This document shows, in pieces, positions 6,676-14,583 of a DNA stretch of 29,004 nt. This DNA comes from a virus. Every line of letters starts with the position of its first letter. The first letter of the stretch is position 1. Location: the IMG/VR virus record IMGVR_UViG_3300025309_000235, positions 1-29,004 of that record; one strand, written 5' to 3'. The notes beneath the pieces were generated by a model. The model saw only the letters and a list, made by a program, of their open reading frames with translations. It was not told the DNA's origin and did not search any database. The translations under genes were made by a program, and so were the position numbers.

Positions 6676-7068
6676 ATGCGTAGATTTTTAATTATTTTAA
6701 TTTTATGTTTTTTTGTAACACCTGCTTTTGCTATTGGACATGGCAGAGGTTTCAAATATTATGATAAAGGTTGGTTTCATACTGATATTAGTTTACCTGT
6801 TGATGTTGCTAAAAATGTTAACTTGCAAGAAAACAACATTATCAATATTTCAGACAAAAAAATTGATTTAGAAAAATTAAAAAAAGGTTCTGCATCAGTT
6901 TATAATGTATTAAATTTAGTAGAGTGGGGAGAAGGAGGTATATTTGAGGCAGCACAAGACGGCAATATCACAAAAATACTTTATGTAAGTATTAGTAAAG
7001 AAAAAATCAGATACGGGTCTTTTACACCTTATTTTACGAAATATACAACAACAGTTTATGGCGAATAG
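6676..7068 (+). CDS. secreted TRL-like protein 1
   Basis: A 130-residue protein with a Sec signal peptide (MRRFLIILILCFFVTPAFA, cleavage after AFA). The mature part carries the hallmarks of the TRL-like family: LKKGSASVYNVLNLVEWGEG, a central AAQDGNITKI stretch and the C-terminal TTTVYGE. No lipobox Cys is seen, so a soluble periplasmic or secreted protein is likely. TRL-like proteins are small exported proteins of unknown function. It lies 4 bases after the repressor gene and next to a shorter paralogue, so it is probably expressed in the lysogen and may alter the host surface. Mature-form function is unknown. Confidence 0.7.
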   Translation: MRRFLIILILCFFVTPAFAIGHGRGFKYYDKGWFHTDISLPVDVAKNVNLQENNIINISDKKIDLEKLKKGSASVYNVLNLVEWGEGGIFEAAQDGNITKILYVSISKEKIRYGSFTPYFTKYTTTVYGE

Positions 7069-7080
7069 GAGAAATCAAAA

Positions 7081-7404
7081 ATGAAAAAAATTTTTATTGT
7101 ATTAATCTTTGTATCTATTTTGTTTATAACAATTAATACCAGCGCTAACGCAACTGGTTTGTTTTATACAAATGCCAAATATCCAGTTACGGCAACAGGA
7201 ATAACAACAGGATACGAACTAGCTAGTTTGAAACAAGGGAGAGCAAGCGCATTAAACGTGCTTTACTTTGTTGAAATTGGCGATGCAAGTGCATATGAAG
7301 CCGCGAGAAAAGGGCATATATCAAAAGTTAGTTTTGTTGATATTAACGAAAAAACAGTTTTTCTCTTTTTTAGAAGAATTACAACTATTGTATATGGTGA
7401 ATAA
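7081..7404 (+). CDS. secreted TRL-like protein 2
   Basis: A 107-residue paralogue of the preceding gene. It has a signal peptide (hydrophobic residues 4-20, likely cleavage after SANA) and a close match to the TRL-like family core: PVTATGITTGYELASLKQGR, ASALNVLYFVEIGDASAYEA, then KVSFVDI and the final TTIVYGE. Compared with paralogue 1 it lacks an insert of about 20 residues and is nearer the family consensus. GGAG lies before the ATG. It sits in one operon with the repressor and is followed by terminator hairpins. Confidence 0.78.
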   Translation: MKKIFIVLIFVSILFITINTSANATGLFYTNAKYPVTATGITTGYELASLKQGRASALNVLYFVEIGDASAYEAARKGHISKVSFVDINEKTVFLFFRRITTIVYGE

Positions 7405-7435
7405 TAAACATTTTTATTTCTAATAATTTAAGCAA

Positions 7436-7467
7436 CTCAAGTTTTTTGAGATTATTTTTATTTTTTT
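7436..7467 (+). terminator. terminator of the repressor/TRL operon
   Basis: A CTCAA-GTTTT-TTGAG stem is followed by a T-rich tract (7451-7467), 30 bases after the stop of the second TRL gene. The stem is short. A further small hairpin AGCG/CGCT follows at 7481-7493. Confidence 0.5.
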
Positions 7468-7583
7468 GTACTCGAATTTTAGCGGAATTCGCTTTATTTA
7501 TATCTTTCATTTTTTTTAAAACCTTTATAAACTAACAACATTTATAAAGATTAAATAGATTAAAACATGAGAAAATAGCATTA

Positions 7584-7624
7584 AAAAACACCCTTATAAA
7601 AAAGAATAGGAGAGGGTGTTTTTA
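7584..7624. terminator. bidirectional terminator
   Basis: An AAAAACACCCT/AGGGTGTTTTT inverted repeat (7584-7594 and 7613-7623) has T-runs on both strands. It can end both the rightward repressor operon and the leftward small-peptide transcript at 7639-7740, whose stop codon lies 15 bases away. Confidence 0.8.
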
Positions 7625-7638
7625 GTTATAAGTATATT

Positions 7639-7740
7639 TTATGCAATCCATTCCTTGATTAAACCGGCAAAAATTATGCCTCTTAGTCTTGTTAAAAATC
7701 CTATTACAAATTTTTCAAATAATAATACTGATACGACCAT
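7639..7740 (-). CDS. 33-residue hydrophobic peptide, type I toxin-like
   Basis: A short minus-strand ORF starting ATG at 7740 with GGAG 9 bases upstream and ending 15 bases before a strong terminator, so it looks like a stand-alone transcript. The peptide starts MVVSVLLFEKFVIGFLTRLR and ends with AGLIKEWIA: one hydrophobic segment with basic residues and a Trp near the end. Size, composition and isolated transcription resemble Ldr/Fst/TisB-class membrane toxins, without clear homology to any. An AT-rich -10-like TATATA lies at 7790-7795, but I see no convincing -35. No antisense RNA promoter has been identified. The ORF is reasonably supported; toxicity is inference. Confidence 0.5.
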   Translation of the reverse strand: MVVSVLLFEKFVIGFLTRLRGIIFAGLIKEWIA

Positions 7741-7879
7741 TATTTTAATCTCCGACTTATACAAAACTACGAATTTTCTTATCGTGTTATATATAAAACA
7801 AGTGAATATAAAAAATTGCCAAAATCAGCAAAAACTTATTTACAATTTGTAATGTCAATTTCTGTTTTTAGAAGCGTTA

Positions 7880-7885
7880 TATAAT
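7880..7885 (+). promoter_or_regulatory. -10 box of the FTG-motif gene
   Basis: A perfect TATAAT lies 29 bases before the ATG at 7914, followed by an AAGGA ribosome binding site. No good -35 lies at 16-18 bases, so an activator may be needed or the promoter is weak. Confidence 0.45.
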
Positions 7886-7913
7886 TAAGACAAACAAAAT
7901 AAGGATTTTAAAA

Positions 7914-8165
7914 ATGATTAGAAATGTTAGTTTTACTGGCATCCAACAAGTAAAAGATTTAAAAAGCGCAATAAAACATCAGGAAACCGCTAGACTTGTC
8001 AGAAATTGCAGAATCGGGATGTTCGACGGAATAACTCTAGAAGAAATTAATTCTAAAGAAATTCAGGAAGAACTTATTAAAGCTAAAGCAAAAGAAATTT
8101 TTGACGGCGGGAAAAAAGCCTATGATACTGCAATAAACCTTTTAAAAGAAAAGCTTAAAGTTTAG
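7914..8165 (+). CDS. small helical protein with N-terminal VSFTG motif
   Basis: An 83-residue, mostly helical basic protein. The N terminus MIRNVSFTGIQQ carries a short 'xSFTG' motif that I recall as common at the start of otherwise unrelated Gastranaerophilales proteins. This is a recollection, not a search result. No signal peptide or membrane span is seen. It has its own -10 box and AAGGA ribosome binding site, and its 3' end overlaps tail to tail by 11 bases with the minus-strand gene 8155-8949. It may be a host-derived accessory gene or a lysogen-expressed gene; its function is unknown. Confidence 0.65.
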   Translation: MIRNVSFTGIQQVKDLKSAIKHQETARLVRNCRIGMFDGITLEEINSKEIQEELIKAKAKEIFDGGKKAYDTAINLLKEKLKV

Positions 8166-8949
8166 AATTTATTTTTTCAGAAAGTTTTCCACCTGTCATA
8201 ATACCTAAACCCATAAGTACCATTTCAACTATTTTGCCGTAGTGTCTGCCTACACATCCAAACAAGGCAGATAATCCCATTATTGATACAATTTTAATTC
8301 CTGACTTTAAAGCTTCTTTTGGCTTATCCCTTGCTTTAAAGATGTTAGGTGATTCCATAGCTGCAAAAAGCGCAGCTCCTAAGACTGGTATCCTCAAAGC
8401 AGCACCGCCCAACACTTTAGAAATTGCAGAGCCTTCGAGTTTATAAAGATTATTTTCTGTTACTTCATATCCCGTCATGCCTGATTTTTGCAAGATTTTT
8501 TTTATAAAAGTATAACCAAAAAGTGTCTTGTCATAATTAACTAAAAATTTACCAATTTTAGTTTTTTCAATCAAAGAACCTTGCACTGCCCAGAAAGGAT
8601 GCTGCTTATCATAATCCTTGACCTGATGAAGTCCGGGAATTAAAGCCGACTTAATATCGCTAAAATCTTCTTTAATTTCATTAATCCCCCGAAAAAGCAT
8701 CCCGCCAGCATAAGCCAAATTTCCCGAGTCATTGCCTTCAAATGCGCTTATAACTTTCCTTGCTGGCGGACAAAGCCTTAAAGCCGTTTCTGTATCTTTA
8801 TTAAAAATGTTTTCTTGATGTTTTTTCCAAAGTTCAGGCTCTAGCCGTCTATCGATGCCGGAACGATTATCAACCTCGATATGTTTTTGAGCCTGTCGCC
8901 TATCTATTCCGCTTCTTTGAATAAAATTTGTTTTTATATCCAATCCCAT
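8155..8949 (-). CDS. membrane-associated protein with RSGIDRR repeats
   Basis: A protein of about 264 residues. The N terminus contains two copies of RSGIDRR (in IQRSGIDRRQ and NRSGIDRRLE). The middle has mixed charged segments, and the C-terminal quarter has hydrophobic stretches (ALRIPVLGAALFAAM; IVSIMGLSALFGCVG; VEMVLMGLGIMTGG) that look membrane-inserted. AGGAG lies only 2 bases before the ATG at 8949, but 7 bases before an in-frame TTG at 8943 (LDIKTNF...), so TTG may be the true start. An ATG at 8973 is also in frame but has no ribosome binding site. It is flanked by a terminator and lies between phage modules. Probably an accessory gene; function unknown. Confidence 0.6.
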   Translation of the reverse strand: MGLDIKTNFIQRSGIDRRQAQKHIEVDNRSGIDRRLEPELWKKHQENIFNKDTETALRLCPPARKVISAFEGNDSGNLAYAGGMLFRGINEIKEDFSDIKSALIPGLHQVKDYDKQHPFWAVQGSLIEKTKIGKFLVNYDKTLFGYTFIKKILQKSGMTGYEVTENNLYKLEGSAISKVLGGAALRIPVLGAALFAAMESPNIFKARDKPKEALKSGIKIVSIMGLSALFGCVGRHYGKIVEMVLMGLGIMTGGKLSEKINSKL

Positions 8950-8993
8950 TCTCCTATATAAATATAAAAACATCTAAAGGTGAAAAATTGCGC

Positions 8994-9018
8994 AAAAAAA
9001 TACCGCTTAAAAAGCGGT
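8994..9018 (-). terminator. Rho-independent terminator
   Basis: An ACCGCTT-loop-AAGCGGT stem (9002-9018) is followed on the minus strand by ATTTTTTT (9000-8994). It is a second leftward terminator about 230 bases beyond the end-of-late-operon terminator, so some transcript probably starts between them. Confidence 0.75.
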
Positions 9019-9240
9019 TTCATGTTTTGTTATTTAATCTCTATAATATTTGTTTCGTCATTCTTTTTAAAAAACTTTAACGATTTCTTTATATTGTTAC
9101 AACATCTTTACAATCAATTTTAAGCCACGTTTATTATTACTAATATTGTTTGTATAGTAATCACACTTAAACTTTTAATTCTGGGCTTTGTGGCTTCGCT
9201 AATCGTATATAAATTTATAATTATTACAAGATATTTACAA
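9019..9240. other. gene-free interval between two leftward terminators
   Basis: No credible ORF is present on either strand. It contains a distant inverted repeat AAGCCAC (9122-9128)/GTGGCTT (9190-9196) and AT-rich -10-like sequences near 9200-9235 on the minus strand. A small RNA transcribed leftwards and ending at the 8994-9018 terminator is possible but unproven. Confidence 0.3.
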
Positions 9241-9241
9241 T

Positions 9242-9274
9242 AAAAAACCCCTCAATGAAAAATCAAAGAGGGGT
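9242..9274 (-). terminator. terminator of the late operon
   Basis: An ACCCCTC/GAGGGGT stem (9247-9253 and 9268-9274) is followed on the minus strand by a T run (9246-9242), 37 bases after the stop of the last late gene. Confidence 0.85.
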
Positions 9275-9310
9275 AAAATAAACACAAATTCAAGAAAGGA
9301 TATTTAAAAA

Positions 9311-9538
9311 TTATCTTTGTAGAAGCATTTCATAAATTTGATCAATTTTAGATTTAATTTCTTTAAATTCAGCTTTCATATCTTCAACCATATTTATGGA
9401 AGCAAACTTTTTGTAAGATTCTTCCATAATTTCTCTGTGTTTTTTTTCAAGCTCAACAGGTCTAACAAACATGCCGAACTGAATACAAAAGCCGACAACT
9501 GCAATAATTACACCGGCATAAGGCAAAAAATCATTCAT
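9311..9538 (-). CDS. membrane-anchored coiled-coil protein, possible holin/lysis accessory
   Basis: A 75-residue protein with one N-terminal transmembrane segment (LPYAGVIIAVVGFCIQFGMFV, residues 5-25) and a charged helical tail (KKHREIMEESYKKF, KAEFKEIKSKIDQIYEML) likely to form a coiled coil. It starts at TAATG, sharing one base with the stop of the 1224-residue ejection gene. It is the last gene of the late operon. One membrane segment plus a coiled coil recalls XhlA-type holin accessory proteins, though with the order reversed. A role in lysis or DNA ejection is inference. Confidence 0.55.
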   Translation of the reverse strand: MNDFLPYAGVIIAVVGFCIQFGMFVRPVELEKKHREIMEESYKKFASINMVEDMKAEFKEIKSKIDQIYEMLLQR

Positions 9539-12500
9539 TATTTTATCCCCATTATTCTTTTATAATCTATAGTCGGTTTTTCTTTTTTCTTTCCTGAGCG
9601 TCCTGCACCTGCCATAATGAGCATATAACTTGCAAGGTCTTTATTTCCTTCTGAAATAAGTTTTTGAGTTGATTTAGCACCAAAAGGCATAGGGGAAACA
9701 GAATCACCAACACCAGAAATATAATTACCCGATTTTTGCAAAAAGTTTAAATTTTTACCTTTTCCGAAATTAATTATATCTCCACCAGTATTTGTTACTT
9801 TTTGTCCAAAATAATTTCTTCCGGTTGCAGCAGTCATAAGTCCTCTTAAGAATGGTGAGCCTTTACCGCCTACAAATTCTCCGACTCCGCTAACTCCGTT
9901 TTCCTGAACTCTACTTCCTAGTTTCATTGCATCACCTATAGCGCCACGAAACAAAGAAACATAAACACCTGGTCTTACTTCAATTTCAAATTCGTATCCT
10001 TTAGGGTTTTTGTCGGTAAAATGACCTGTAAAAAGATAGCTTAAGCCTTCTGTTAGTATTCCTGCGCCGAGTAAAGCAGTTGTATAATGTTGTCGGGCTA
10101 TTGTTCCACCCGGTGTTTTCTGAACTGCTATTTTTGCAAGCTCTATATTTGAATATGTCCAGTCAGGCGCAAGTAAAAATAATTGTCCGATTCTTTTAAT
10201 AGAAGGAGAAACACCGAGAGCTTCCCAGTTTAAACCTCCATAAGCTGCGTTTACTTCTCTGGCAATACTTCTTTTTGCATCTATAAGTTGAGCGTCAGAT
10301 TTCCAGTTATTTTTTTGCATATATTGAGTAACTTTTTTATTATAATCAGTTACTTTTAGCCATCTTTGCATTTTCCCGAAAAGAAAATTAGCGTTTTTTT
10401 CATTAAGATGTAAAAACTGTTTTAATCCTGGAGTATCTAAAGCTTTTTGTAAAAAATCATTATCAACCGATAATTTTCTTAAAACGTCAATATTTTGGTC
10501 AACTTTAGAAGTTATTCCGCCATTTTCAGTAAAATCAACCTCCATTTTATTAAATTCAGGATGTTCTAATAAACCGTCAACGTTTTTAACAATAGAACCG
10601 ATGTCTTTTACTGTTCCAAAAGAAAATTTATTTTGATATAAAGATTGCATTACAAAAGTGAAATGGTGAAAGAAAGACATAGAAAGGTCAATCGTTTTAA
10701 CAAAACCTTGATATTTATGTATTGCTCTTAATTCATCAACTTTATTTAAAAAATTAGGCTCTGAAATTGATTTTAAGCCTTTTTCTAACCAGTCTGGTAC
10801 TGCGAAAATTTCACGATTTACGATCTGATTCCCGTTTTTATCAAAGATAGGTTCTTTTATTTCAGTAATTGCCTGTTTTGTAGAAACAACCTGATTAGGA
10901 TTAGCATCGGAATATACAGGGTTTTGTTTTACTTCTATTCCTGTTCTTTGCGTTTGTGGGATATTTCTTTCAATATTTGCAAGTTGTTTATCACCGACAA
11001 AAGCACCTTTTGAGCCTGTCCAATCTCCTAAACCTGCCTCTTCTAAAGCAGTTACAAGCTTATTATTTGCCAATGTTTTTGAAAACTCTGCACCGTGAAT
11101 TGATAATAAATCAGCACTATCAAGAGTAGCGGGTTTTTGAAAATTATCTATAGCATCAATAATAGTTTCAAAATTCCTTTGTTTTATATGTCCGTTTACT
11201 CTATCTATAGTTGCGATAGCTTTTCCAGTTGCAGGGGATTGTCTTTCGTAAACCCTGTTTATATAGTTACTTCTTAAATCTTTTAAAAATCCTTCTGAAA
11301 GTCCTGCTTTACCGGTTTCATTGTAATATTTTTCCAGTAAAGTATTTGCTTCTTGAACATGAGAATATTTAGCAGGATTTTCAGCCATATCAATTGCAGA
11401 ATCAATGGCAGGTTTATAAGGCTCGAATCTCCAATCACCATCAGTAGCTTTTAATTTGCTTACATCTCCGCCAACATCTCTTAAAAGAGTTAATCCCTGC
11501 CTTTGTATCGGGTCAGGGATTAAGTTTCTTATTTTATCTGAAAGCTGATTTATTTTTACTACTTGTGAGTTTTTAAAACCGCTGGAAGCTTGCCTTATAT
11601 CGTTTATTGATTCTTTTTGATTGCCGGCAATGGTTGTATCGTTTTTTAAATTTATACCATGTTCGTGTACAAATTCATTAGGTTGATTTTCCTGAATCCC
11701 TATATTTAACTGTTTATTGCCTTGCGGTGTTGTTATAACTTCATTGTTTAAAGGAACATTTTCTTGTCCACCTATTGGATGTTCTGCATTTTGGAAAGCA
11801 TTATATACATCAAATGGGTCTACTCCGTTTGTTTTTCCTAAATACAAAGTCTTTTCTAGTGGTAAATCTCCTGAATGAACAATAAATCTATTTGGTGATT
11901 GTCCTAAATTTTCTTTTACAAGCTCTTTTGGGATTGCATATACATGCCCCTGTCCGTGGTTGCCTAAAACTTTTTCTGACATCCACACAACAGGCTCGTT
12001 TAATTTTCCTGATTGAAAAGCCGGAATCTTGCCAATCTGTTTTCTGTCGGAAATATGATAATAAAAATCATCGTAAGGATGATTGCCTGTTTCATCAAGT
12101 ATATTTTTTATATCATTTTTGCTTAAACCTTTTACAGTATTTTTAGCAATATTAGGAATTTCTTTATTAAAAGGCTTAAAATCTATTTGAGAAACTTCAT
12201 TACCTGTTTTTAAAATTTTATCTCCATAAGGTGTACTAATTTCTCTCGAAGTTTCATTAAGTTTTGAAATTATTTGATTATGCTTGTCTTGAGTTATTCT
12301 TAATTCATCGGCACTTGGGAAAGAAGTATTTGATTTTAAATGATTTTTTATAGCCTTGTAAACTCTATTTCCTGTTGTATTAATTGAATCATCTGACATT
12401 TCCCAGTAAGGGTCAATATTATTTGAAATTTCTGATGCAGTTTTATGTATTTTAAAATCAGGACTGTTTAATATTGCAGCTTCAGCATAATTAGCTTTTG

Positions 12501-13212
12501 GCATTTCTGCTAAAGGTTTAAGCTCTCCGGCTTTTTTAGAAAGTTTTGAAATAAAACTATCTCCTAAATTTTCAGCACCTTGTACAACTTTATTTCCAAG
12601 ATATTCAACACCTTTAGTGATAGGTTTTCCGGCAGCTGTAGCAAATTTTTTCAAAAAAGGCAAAGCAGCACCAATAGTGCCACCTGTCAATGTTCCACCT
12701 ACGACATTACCAACTACATCGGTTTCTTTACCTTGTAACGCATTAATACCTGAATCAAGAAGTCCAACAGTACCACCTTGCAAAGCCATTCTTGCAGGTA
12801 AAGCCCATTTTGCCGGACCAACTAAAGGCACTGCTGAAAGACCTGCAAATTTATACATTTCTGGGGTTAAGTCAACAGTTTTTCCTTCATCTAAACCTTG
12901 CTGTTTAGCAAATTCAATGTTTTTTTGTATTCTTGTTTGATATTCAGGGCTGTTTAAATAATCTTCTGAAAAAGTTTGAACTGGGTAATTACCAAATTTA
13001 CTTTTTTTTACTTCACCTGTTAAAGCAGGTTTTATAGTTTCAGGAATATTATTAACAATCTCAGTTTTTGGCTGAGATAATACAGGTGTTTCAATCATAT
13101 CTTGATATTGAGGATATTTCTGAATAACTTTTTGAGCCAATTCATTATCTTCAATATCGTTATATTCAGGGTGTTTAGCTCTTATTTTTGAAACAAAATC
13201 TTTTAAAGACAT
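9538..13212 (-). CDS. giant ejection/internal virion protein (1224 aa)
   Basis: The largest gene in the window, placed after the fibre genes with two other ejection-like proteins, as in P22 (gp7, gp20, gp16) and other podoviruses. The N terminus (residues 1-40, AKHPEYNDIEDNELAQKVIQ) matches a short helical domain frequent at the start of giant virion proteins. Residues 120-200 are glycine-rich and hydrophobic, suited to membrane insertion. Residues about 365-470 (YYHISDRKQIGKI, then GHVYAIP, FIVHSG) look like a separate globular domain, possibly ADP-ribosyltransferase-like. The remainder is helical, with another hydrophobic patch at TTALLGAGILTEGLSYLF. It probably enters the cell with the DNA. 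No lysozyme motif was found. Confidence 0.7.
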   Translation of the reverse strand: MSLKDFVSKIRAKHPEYNDIEDNELAQKVIQKYPQYQDMIETPVLSQPKTEIVNNIPETIKPALTGEVKKSKFGNYPVQTFSEDYLNSPEYQTRIQKNIEFAKQQGLDEGKTVDLTPEMYKFAGLSAVPLVGPAKWALPARMALQGGTVGLLDSGINALQGKETDVVGNVVGGTLTGGTIGAALPFLKKFATAAGKPITKGVEYLGNKVVQGAENLGDSFISKLSKKAGELKPLAEMPKANYAEAAILNSPDFKIHKTASEISNNIDPYWEMSDDSINTTGNRVYKAIKNHLKSNTSFPSADELRITQDKHNQIISKLNETSREISTPYGDKILKTGNEVSQIDFKPFNKEIPNIAKNTVKGLSKNDIKNILDETGNHPYDDFYYHISDRKQIGKIPAFQSGKLNEPVVWMSEKVLGNHGQGHVYAIPKELVKENLGQSPNRFIVHSGDLPLEKTLYLGKTNGVDPFDVYNAFQNAEHPIGGQENVPLNNEVITTPQGNKQLNIGIQENQPNEFVHEHGINLKNDTTIAGNQKESINDIRQASSGFKNSQVVKINQLSDKIRNLIPDPIQRQGLTLLRDVGGDVSKLKATDGDWRFEPYKPAIDSAIDMAENPAKYSHVQEANTLLEKYYNETGKAGLSEGFLKDLRSNYINRVYERQSPATGKAIATIDRVNGHIKQRNFETIIDAIDNFQKPATLDSADLLSIHGAEFSKTLANNKLVTALEEAGLGDWTGSKGAFVGDKQLANIERNIPQTQRTGIEVKQNPVYSDANPNQVVSTKQAITEIKEPIFDKNGNQIVNREIFAVPDWLEKGLKSISEPNFLNKVDELRAIHKYQGFVKTIDLSMSFFHHFTFVMQSLYQNKFSFGTVKDIGSIVKNVDGLLEHPEFNKMEVDFTENGGITSKVDQNIDVLRKLSVDNDFLQKALDTPGLKQFLHLNEKNANFLFGKMQRWLKVTDYNKKVTQYMQKNNWKSDAQLIDAKRSIAREVNAAYGGLNWEALGVSPSIKRIGQLFLLAPDWTYSNIELAKIAVQKTPGGTIARQHYTTALLGAGILTEGLSYLFTGHFTDKNPKGYEFEIEVRPGVYVSLFRGAIGDAMKLGSRVQENGVSGVGEFVGGKGSPFLRGLMTAATGRNYFGQKVTNTGGDIINFGKGKNLNFLQKSGNYISGVGDSVSPMPFGAKSTQKLISEGNKDLASYMLIMAGAGRSGKKKEKPTIDYKRIMGIK

Positions 13213-13224
13213 TTTTAAAAATCC

Positions 13225-14556
13225 TTATCTAATTCCGAGAGGGTCATTATTCTGATTAGAATTACTGCCCCATCCATTATTTTTCATTTTTTGAAGTGTT
13301 AAAATAGCTTCTGCTCTACCGCCTTTAAATCCTAAAGCTTTATAATCTTCATCAGTTCCAGGTTGATCATGACCAAAGAAATCTTTATTTTTATTTTCAA
13401 GAGAATAAACAGCGTCATTTAAATATTTATAATTGTTATAATTTGTAAGTTGTTCTCTTTCTGCTTTGTCTTGCGCTTGTTCCATTTGCCATTGTTGATA
13501 AGGCGTAAGATGTCCTTGATTTGGATTAAAATAAGGTCTATTTAAATCATATTGCTGTTTTAAAGGGAAGTATTTATTTTCTTGTTGTTTATGTGTTAAT
13601 TCTTCCTGTTTTAAGAAAGGTAAAAATTTATTCTCAATCCTTGTTTGTACAGCAGAAGGGTTTAAAGCGCTGTATTCAACAAGTTTTTTTTGAGCATCGG
13701 AATTATAGCCAGGCGCATTCCATAAATTATATAAGTTAGGTTGTCCACCTTGCCATTGTTGCGTTTCAACTCCACCATTTAAACCATTTGGTTGAAGGAA
13801 TTTAAGTCCGGTAGAAGGTACTGTAAAACTGGAATTAAATTCTTGAGGAACTGGCAGAGGATTATTAACAGGTTGTTGAGGTGTTTTATTTTTCAAAAAG
13901 CTTAAAGCAGTTTGAAAGTTACCTTTATTATGAGCATCTTTTAAAAGTTCTATCTGGTCATTAGCTATATTATTTACTGAGGAGTCGCTTATATAGCCTT
14001 GGTTAAAGTTTACGGTTCCGTTATCAAGTCTATTTTGTTGTACATCAGCAGTATTTAAGCCGGAACGCACTTTTTGATATTCAGGACTATAAGTTTTTGT
14101 ATAATCATCATAATAATCAGTATCATAAACTTTTTGCAAATCAGCAGCGGAGGCATCAGGTTTATCATTAACAAGATGATTAAGCTCATTAGCCATTTTA
14201 TACTTAGCATCTAACTCATTAATAGTTTGCTCATAAGCTGAATTATTAGCTTCAGCTCTTTTATAACCATCATAACCCATTTTTGCAGATGTAACCGCTG
14301 CTAAAAACGGATCACCTGTCATAGCTCCTACCCCAATACCATAAGTAGCATTAGCAAGTCCTCTTAAAAAAGAGTTTTGTTGGTCATAATTTCTTACTTT
14401 ATTGTTTACTGTTGTTCTTACTTCTGGTGTTTGTGCATCTTGTTGCTGTAAAAATTTTAAAGGGTGAAAAACAGGATTGATATTTTCACCCATGGATTGA
14501 TTATTATTTTTCTCATCAGTATTTGGTTTTTTGCGAAAATTGTCTAAAAATCCCAT
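13225..14556 (-). CDS. ejection/internal virion protein (P22 gp20-like position)
   Basis: A 443-residue, Asn/Gln-rich, low-hydrophobicity protein. A small glycine/alanine-rich patch (LANATYGIGVGAMTGDPFLA) could touch membranes; the C terminus is helical and Gln-rich (QQWQMEQAQDKAEREQL). It sits between the 250- and 1224-residue proteins, the usual position of the second DNA-injection protein in P22-like phages. The assignment rests on position, composition and size; I recognise no catalytic domain. Confidence 0.6.
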   Translation of the reverse strand: MGFLDNFRKKPNTDEKNNNQSMGENINPVFHPLKFLQQQDAQTPEVRTTVNNKVRNYDQQNSFLRGLANATYGIGVGAMTGDPFLAAVTSAKMGYDGYKRAEANNSAYEQTINELDAKYKMANELNHLVNDKPDASAADLQKVYDTDYYDDYTKTYSPEYQKVRSGLNTADVQQNRLDNGTVNFNQGYISDSSVNNIANDQIELLKDAHNKGNFQTALSFLKNKTPQQPVNNPLPVPQEFNSSFTVPSTGLKFLQPNGLNGGVETQQWQGGQPNLYNLWNAPGYNSDAQKKLVEYSALNPSAVQTRIENKFLPFLKQEELTHKQQENKYFPLKQQYDLNRPYFNPNQGHLTPYQQWQMEQAQDKAEREQLTNYNNYKYLNDAVYSLENKNKDFFGHDQPGTDEDYKALGFKGGRAEAILTLQKMKNNGWGSNSNQNNDPLGIR

Positions 14557-14583
14557 TTTTAAATAACCTCATATCTTTTTGGA

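Noticed and set aside
7616-7852. Plus-strand ORF of 78 codons
   Set aside because: It starts inside a terminator hairpin, has no ribosome binding site and lies antisense to the better supported 33-residue peptide gene.
8950-8973. Upstream start adding MFLYLYRR to the RSGIDRR protein
   Set aside because: No ribosome binding site there, and the AGGAG lies inside this extension, so the later ATG or TTG is preferred.
12617-12940. Plus-strand ORF inside the giant ejection gene
   Set aside because: Antisense shadow; no ribosome binding site and the minus-strand gene is clearly coding.
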